This document shows positions 58,306-64,000 of a stretch of 64,000 nucleotides of DNA, piece after piece. Positions within the stretch are counted from its first letter, which is position 1, and the number at the start of each line of letters is the position of its first letter. The notes under the pieces are model-generated. The model was given only the letters and a program-made list of their open reading frames with translations, made no database searches and had not been told where the DNA came from. Origin of the DNA: Ophioderma brevispina (Eukaryota > Echinodermata > Ophiuroidea > Amphilepidida > Ophiodermatidae); the NCBI GenBank assembly GCA_023653785.1, contig JAMKCH010078560.1:59996-123995 (forward strand), written 5' to 3'. The position numbers and the translations under genes were made by a program.

Positions 58306-58880
58306 AGGGATTAGCAGCGATAATGCGAGAGAATCCAAAAAATGTGGAAATGCATGTTTTTAACTTATAAATCAGGGATAAGTGTGTACAATTCCATATA
58401 ACTGCTTTAATGTACAAACAAACCACCAAATAGTAAAAAAAAAGAAGTATTTGAAGAAATTTGTCATACCGTCTCCCGCAAATAGACATACAGCGACGGT
58501 GTCTCAAAATCTGCACTAAACAGCTGATTGTGGTTTACACCAGTACAGAATGAACAAAGATCAACAATGTTTGTGTTTGAGGTCAAACTGTATCGATCAT
58601 GGTGCACAATATCACGCTGAAAATCTGTGATATTCACTGAGAGGCTTTTTTGATCACAAGTCGGAATTTTGATACGCATGTATAGAAATTACAGAATCAG
58701 ATAAAAGGTACTGCCTTGCCTTTAATACATGGATTTCAAGCCAACCATTTGCAGGTTATGTTCACATATCCATGCCAGTAACATTTTTTTTTTTTTTTTT
58801 TTTCCAGTAACAAAAATATAAAAATATGAATTTTGATGATTTTTTCGATGTTTCGGATTAGCAAATCGCTGCTAATCCCT
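58306..58880. mobile_element. TTAA-flanked MITE, AGGGATTAGCAGCGA family
   Basis: TTAA at 58302-58305 and 58881-58884 bracket perfect 15-bp ends AGGGATTAGCAGCGA and TCGCTGCTAATCCCT. The 575 bp includes the 20-T run at 58784, which may inflate the length. No coding capacity. Confidence 0.85.
58784..58803 (+). other. 20-T run at a duplication junction (2 of 4)
   Basis: Exactly 20 T, flanked on both sides by CCAGTAACA, a 9-bp overlap. Confidence 0.6.
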
Positions 58881-59470
58881 TTAAGTGTGCACTTCTGAAA
58901 ATGGCAATTTGTATTAGGTTTTTTTGAGTATGTTGATTTTGTTAATTGCGGCACTGAAATGGTTCCCCAGGAGTGGATAATGAAGTTTGTATAGGGGTTA
59001 AATATCAAATTGATTGCATTGTCTTAAAAACCCTACCAATGCATTCCGTTAGCCATAAGGATTCAGAAAAGTGTGTTTGTCCAAACTAAGCCATTTTTTA
59101 AAAAGTTATTAACAAAAAGGTCAAAGGTAAAATTTGAAGCCCACAGGGGTAAAAAGGTCAAAAATACAAGTGATCTCAAAATGACCATCTTGATAAAGCA
59201 AACTATACCTTATCTGAATTCCTATCGCTAGAGGAATGCATTAGTACGATTTTTAACACAATGCGCTTCAATTTAACATTTGACCCCTGCACAAACTTCA
59301 ATGACCCCTTTCTGCAGGAACTATTAGAGTGATCTTATCTTAAAAAATCTGAACATGGTGATAAAATCTTTAAAAATGGTGTGAAAATGACCAAAATGAC
59401 CCCAAAATGGGCTGAATATAAAAATAAAATTGTGTGAATTTTGGCAACAAATAAAATCTGAATTGATTTT

Positions 59471-59652
59471 TACGCAACAAAAAAAAAATCGGAATTCAGA
59501 TTTTAATCTGAATATGACCATGCCTGCATTGCGATTTCCACCATTTTTGAAATCAGCATACTCAAAAACTCCCTTGTACATATTGCCATGTTTCCTTCAA
59601 GAGGTGCACCCCCTAACACATATCTGCCCTGCTATTAAGTAATAAATTAAAC
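59471..59652 (+). repeat. Duplicated block B, copy 1
   Basis: Near-identical to 60397-60570, starting at the same A10 run and running through CTGCTATTAAGTAATAAATT. The sequences after the two copies differ. Confidence 0.9.
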
Positions 59653-60376
59653 AAGGCGAACTCGTATTTACGCGATGCGTAAAATATGTCCTCGCCGAAT
59701 ATCGCAATCACTAAGTGACGACTAAAACTGCACCAGTCCACCCTTAATTTTGGCCACCACTAGCTCACCAAAAATAACTTGAAAAAACTTGTTACCTTTT
59801 GGTGAAATGACTCGAGAAATCTTAAAATTCATCATGCAAAAATCCCTGAAAATTCACTAGATTTAGTAAAAATATGATAATTCATTCAATTTGGCAACAC
59901 TATTTATTGAAAAAATCATGTGACCAAATTTTAAATTTGGGACCCAAACGAGGTCTAGAAAGGGGCAAAACACCGAATTGTACGTATTTTCACATTTTCC
60001 AAGAAATGTAAACAGGCTGGCAACCCAAAAGACTGACCACATGTAACAACCAAAACTAATACCTTTCAGTGAAAACATGGGTACTACATATATTGTTAAT
60101 ACCTTTGTTGTGGTATACTTTGCCCCCCCCACCTAGCAATTATGCTGATATTTGCAAATTAATTAGCTCATTTGCATATTTAATTTGCCCGAAATACGCC
60201 CACAATCTAATCAGGTCGAGAACTTTTTAGCCCGCTTCCTTCCACCAAGTTAAATCATTATACGCCTTACAGAACTCCAGAAAACTTGTACACAAGTCTT
60301 GCGGGGAAAATTTTCATAAATTATGCAAATTAGATACTTAATTAGCATATTTTACACCCAAAATCTAATCAAGGTC

Positions 60377-60396
60377 TTTTTTTTTTTTTTTTTTTT
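60377..60396 (+). other. 20-T run at a duplication junction (3 of 4)
   Basis: Exactly 20 T, followed directly by the second copy of block B beginning at its A10 run. Confidence 0.65.
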
Positions 60397-60570
60397 AAAA
60401 AAAAAATCGGAATTCAGATTTTAATCTGAATATGACCATGCCTGCATTGCGATTTCCACCATTTTTGAAATCAGCATACTCAAAAACTCCCTTGTACATA
60501 TTGCCATGTTTCCTTCAAGAGGTGCACCCCCTAACACATATCTGCCCTGCTATTAAGTAATAAATTAAAT
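60397..60570 (+). repeat. Duplicated block B, copy 2
   Basis: Copy of 59471-59652 placed directly after the 20-T run. After it the sequence continues TAATACTTAAAAC instead of the CAAGGCGAACT seen after copy 1. Confidence 0.9.
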
Positions 60571-60709
60571 AATACTTAAAACTTAAACTACTTGTAGTGG
60601 CACTTTTACTTAAGAAATTAAGTAATTTCAGGTATACACAGGTTTAACCAAATCCTCCAGTGAGGCCAAATCATCAGCAGTCCAACAAAACCAAACAGAG
60701 AACCTTTAA

Positions 60710-61064
60710 AGAGACATGAGATTTCCAGAAACAAGCGCTCCCAATTGTTCTCGAACCCCGGTTTTTCACATATTTGGAATGCTTACCAATGTATTAGATC
60801 ACACCTGAAGTAAATAAGCCGAATACATTGTCTTTATGTAATAAGATGATTATTTAGTAGTTTCTGTCGTGCACGACAGAAAGTCGAAGCATGGCTTTCT
60901 ATGGGGAATGATTACGATAGCAGACAAGTTCAAAACAAGGTTTGCGGTTTTCTTTTGCACCTGTTTGTCCAATATACCTTCAAAACGTTCTCGGTAGGTG
61001 GTCTACAACCGATCCAGTGAAATTTGAGAGAAATTCGTATCCTAAAAAATCTCCTCCTGTCACT
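60710..61064. mobile_element. TTAA-flanked MITE, AGNGACANGAG ends
   Basis: TTAA at 60706-60709 and 61065-61068. The left end is AGAGACATGAGATTT and the complement of the right end AGTGACAGGAGGAGATTT. Inside, TTTCTGTCGTGCACGACAGAAA (60860-60881) is a perfect palindrome. 355 bp, non-coding. Confidence 0.65.
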
Positions 61065-61106
61065 TTAAATTAACTATCATTGATAGTCTATTACATCATT
61101 GGTCAA

Positions 61107-61372
61107 ACACCAATGTAATACATTCCTGTATTCCTTGCATCATTAATTGTTATACGCTGATGAGCTGTTATTTGGCGCTACATGCGCTCATCGACATGCA
61201 CATAATACTTCCCACATTCCATAGTGTGTAACACTACCTAGGATATATTACATTGGTCATCAGTATCATTATTATGATTATTACCCCCAGTTCCTACCAT
61301 GGAGTGTTAAAGATGATTGGTTTTATATCCCAAAGGATAAATTTGTTACCTGGCTGCTTGCAGTGTTCTTAA
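61107..61372 (+). repeat. Duplicated block C, copy 1 (left flank of the 623-bp insertion)
   Basis: Matches 62237-62501 base for base except for rare substitutions, such as GTTAAAG for GTTGAAG. It ends with the TTAA where the 623-bp element is inserted. Confidence 0.9.
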
Positions 61373-61995
61373 AGGAAATATGTCAAGATTCTGAATATTT
61401 GGAAAATTTGGTATGGATGGAAAGCTTAAGTAACGTAGATTACATATGAATCAAAATAAGTTGAAAATTGTCCACATTTGTTGAGTATTTTGCCCTTTTA
61501 ATTTTCCGCCAATAGCTTACTCGAAAACGATTCCGACAAATCCACATCGCAGGCAAATGGTGACGTCAAAGTGATGACCATCCATAATTTACGTCGTTGT
61601 GACCATCATATCGCAGTGTTGCCACTTCAATAATAATTAAAACACAACGAAATGAAACAAAATATGTCATTCTGTAACTTATTTTCAAATTTTATTATTA
61701 CTTTCATTAATCCATCAATATTACAGTGTCAGCAATAACAATTCGAGTCAACACGATGTTTTGGTCATCACTTTGACGTCACGAGGAGAGCAAAATTGGG
61801 CGCTTTTGATCAATGAAGCCGTGGCGAAAAATCCGCCCGTTTTCTTCGTATGTCAAAAAAGCAAAAATTAAAATGCCTCTATTTTGTTAATTTTACATCA
61901 AATTGTATTATTTTTTCGGGAATTCGTGATGTATGTACATATATTTTATGAATGTAAGTCAAACTGAGCTTGACAAAAATCTTGACATATTTCCT
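61373..61995. mobile_element. TTAA-flanked element with perfect 18-bp TIRs and an empty-site allele
   Basis: AGGAAATATGTCAAGATT at 61373-61390 is the exact complement of 61978-61995, with TTAA on both sides (61369-61372, 61996-61999). The second copy of the flanks reads straight through TTAAAGGCCGACTC at 62498 with no insert and a single TTAA, which shows a precise insertion or excision. Inside, TGACGTCAAAGTGATGACCA (61560) and TGGTCATCACTTTGACGTCA (61760) form an inner inverted repeat. 623 bp, no transposase. Confidence 0.92.
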
Positions 61996-61999
61996 TTAA

Positions 62000-62216
62000 A
62001 GGCCGACTCAGCGATTTCCAACATATCATTTTTTTTGCATATACATAATGTTTGTCTGCATACTAATCAAAGTGTGAAATAGCCAAGCTCAAATCGATGT
62101 CCTTCACAGAAAATCATGACTTTGTTATAAAATTCCGGATCCAGAATTTTGGTTATACACAGTATAAATTGGTTATACACAGTATAAATCCTCACACAGC
62201 CGTGTTGCTGTGAATG
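62000..62216 (+). repeat. Duplicated block C, copy 1, right part
   Basis: Matches 62502-62719. It is the left part of the TTAA element described at 62502-62964 and is cut off by the fourth 20-T run. Confidence 0.85.
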
Positions 62217-62236
62217 TTTTTTTTTTTTTTTTTTTT
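62217..62236 (+). other. 20-T run at a duplication junction (4 of 4)
   Basis: Exactly 20 T, followed directly by a copy of 61107 onward. Confidence 0.65.
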
Positions 62237-62501
62237 CACCAATGTAATACATTCCTGTATTCCTTGCATCATTAATTGTTATACGCTGATGAGCTGTTAT
62301 TTGGCGCTACATGCGCTCATCGACATGCACATAATACTTCCCACATTCCATAGTGTGTAACACTACCTAGGATATATTACATTGGTCATCAGTATCATTA
62401 TTATGATTATTACCCCCAGTTCCTACCATGGAGTGTTGAAGATGATTGGTTTTATATCCCAAAGGATAAATTTGTTACCTGGCTGCTTGCAGTGTTCTTA
62501 A
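62237..62501 (+). repeat. Duplicated block C, copy 2 (empty site)
   Basis: Copy of 61107-61372 that continues directly into the next element at 62502 without the 623-bp insertion. Confidence 0.9.
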
Positions 62502-62964
62502 AGGCCGACTCAGCGATTTCCAACATATCATTTTTTTTGCATATACATAATGTTTGTCCGCATACTAATCAAAGTGTGAAATAGCCAAGCTCAAATCGAT
62601 GTCCTTCACAGAAAATCATGACTTTGTTATAAAATTCCGGATCCAGAATTTTGGTTATACACAGTATAAATTGGTTATACACAGTATAAATCCTCACACA
62701 GCCGTGTTGCTGTGAATGTGAGGTGAATCCGGCCACCCCCGTTAGCGGGGACAAAACCGGATTTAAAACTTTGGTTTTACTACTACTACTACAGTATCCT
62801 ATGGTACTGTAATACTACACATAAGAGCTTACTGCATCAAAATGGAAAATCTGATTCATCTCAAACTGGAATTTAGCATTTTAGGAGACTATCTTTAGTT
62901 CTAGTTCACAATTTGCAATTCATTTTAAAAAACAATATATATTGCATAATCTCCGAGTCAGCCT
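62502..62964. mobile_element. TTAA-flanked MITE, AGGCYGACTCRG ends
   Basis: TTAA at 62498-62501 and 62965-62968. The left end is AGGCCGACTCAGCGATT and the complement of the right end AGGCTGACTCGGAGATT (14 of 17). 463 bp, non-coding, with a direct TTGGTTATACACAGTATAAA duplication inside. The 623-bp element in the other copy used this element's own left TTAA as target. Confidence 0.75.
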
Positions 62965-62968
62965 TTAA

Positions 62969-64000
62969 CAAAACACAAAAATATTTATGGTCTGGTGCCA
63001 TATTTCATACGGTAAATAAATAATTTGGCACATTCAATCTTCTCTACAAATTTAATTCATTACTTTTGGCATTTCTATCATGCCACGTACATTATTAAAT
63101 GTTTACCTGATAGTAGCTCTAGCTATTGTGTCATTTGAGCACATTTCAATTTGACCTTTGACCCTTATAAAGTCACTATTTTCCATAATTTTCTGTCCTT
63201 TTAGCATACATTTCTGCTTCACATATTGATAAATTATATCAAAATTAAGTTTTTTGAATAAAAAGTAAGCCATGTTTGACAAACAACATCATAACGTAAC
63301 TGATTATGCCAGGGTCGTCTGCTCATGATTGCATGCCTTGTTTCTGAATTTGAGAATCATGATACTCAAAAGATGTCGCTGAGGGCTCAAATCCTGTCAA
63401 TTTTAAGCGCATCATGGGAGGTTAGGCAAAAGCTCCTGAGGAAGGCAACTTGCATTATGGAAAGAAATCATTTCAATATTAAAGATTTAACCTTTGGTGA
63501 TGACCTTTGACATTTGATGATTTATGTCTTATACCTCCAAAACCATTTGTTGTAGGTAATACAAACTATTCCTTTTTTAATCCTTGTAACAAGACAAACA
63601 CTTTAGTTACATTTTTTACAGCAATCCAAGCATTTCTCATTTTTGAATTATGAATTTCCCCCTTCCTGGATTCTGCCCATACTTTCACAAGGAGCACCCC
63701 CCTTCTAAATTTGTTCATTAACCTTCACAGAAGACAATCCACTGAGAAATGATGCTCTACTCTCCACGGTCAAGGAATTGCTCCAAATGACCCAACTATA
63801 CTTGTATGCAAACTGTGTAATTTTTTTGTTTAATTGCTCAACCTTCAACTGATGTTAAGTGTAAACATATTGCTGGCAGAAGTGAATTCTAAAAATCCAA
63901 AGGTTGAAAAATAAACCTCTGCTGCAAACATTGGTGACAAACAATGATAAGTACCACTTATTTTGGTTACTATCTATATCTGTGGGTTGGCTGCAAAGCA
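62969..64000. other. Non-coding flank, nothing recognised
   Basis: AT-rich sequence without a recognisable gene, RNA or delimited element. A 61-codon frame at 63325-63510 has no recognisable motif. Confidence 0.5.

Noticed and set aside
56830..62236. 20-T runs as poly(A) tails of minus-strand retroposons
   Set aside because: All four are exactly 20 bases, and the repeated sequences on either side are far longer (or merely 9 bp) and vary in length, unlike target duplications. Join padding explains them better.

Overview
This window is animal nuclear DNA: long AT-rich non-coding stretches, GT-AG introns, tRNA-derived SINEs, many small DNA transposons and one recognisable gene. The gene is an RREB1 (Ras-responsive element-binding protein 1 / Hindsight) homologue on the + strand. 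Its zinc-finger order and its paired CtBP-binding motifs resemble the vertebrate protein closely. With the dense, heterozygous-looking repeats, this suggests a bilaterian marine invertebrate, perhaps an echinoderm or hemichordate. The phylum is a guess; the gene family is not.

Layout. Positions 1-18869 are upstream flank or 5' intron, filled with inverted-repeat elements, hAT and TTAA-flanked elements, and no convincing protein gene. An internal exon (18870-19983) encodes a basic, then Ser/Gly/Asp-rich, finger-free segment. It ends at a phase-0 donor. A 14.8-kb intron (19984-34819) follows; it carries GA, GT and AC microsatellites, a G-free C-rich tract, SINEs and MITEs. The last exon (34820-39825) carries all the zinc fingers. 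Its first ~930 bp hold about six fingers but change frame six times, whereas its remaining 4.07 kb (12 fingers) is fully open. From 39826 to the end lies 3' UTR/flank, again repeat-dominated.

The most striking non-genic results are these. (1) At least nine elements share the boundary TTAA|AGG...CCT|TTAA and look like the T2/Kolobok type of MITE. (2) One of them, 61373-61995 (623 bp, perfect 18-bp terminal repeats), is missing from a second copy of its own flanks at 62237-62501, which shows a precise empty site. (3) Four runs of exactly 20 T (56830, 58784, 60377, 62217) each sit at a junction where flanking sequence is repeated. They look like fixed-length join padding between overlapping contigs or haplotypes, so the last ~8 kb contains false or allelic duplication. 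(4) Four hAT-type elements are delimited, three with perfect 8-bp target duplications. (5) One region (8416-10935) is a three-level nest of elements.

The gene product is expected to be a nuclear DNA-binding transcription factor that recruits CtBP co-repressors. The frame breaks in the 5' part of the last exon, and one in the upstream exon, mean that this sequence as given cannot encode the full protein. Either these segments carry consensus errors or this copy is damaged.
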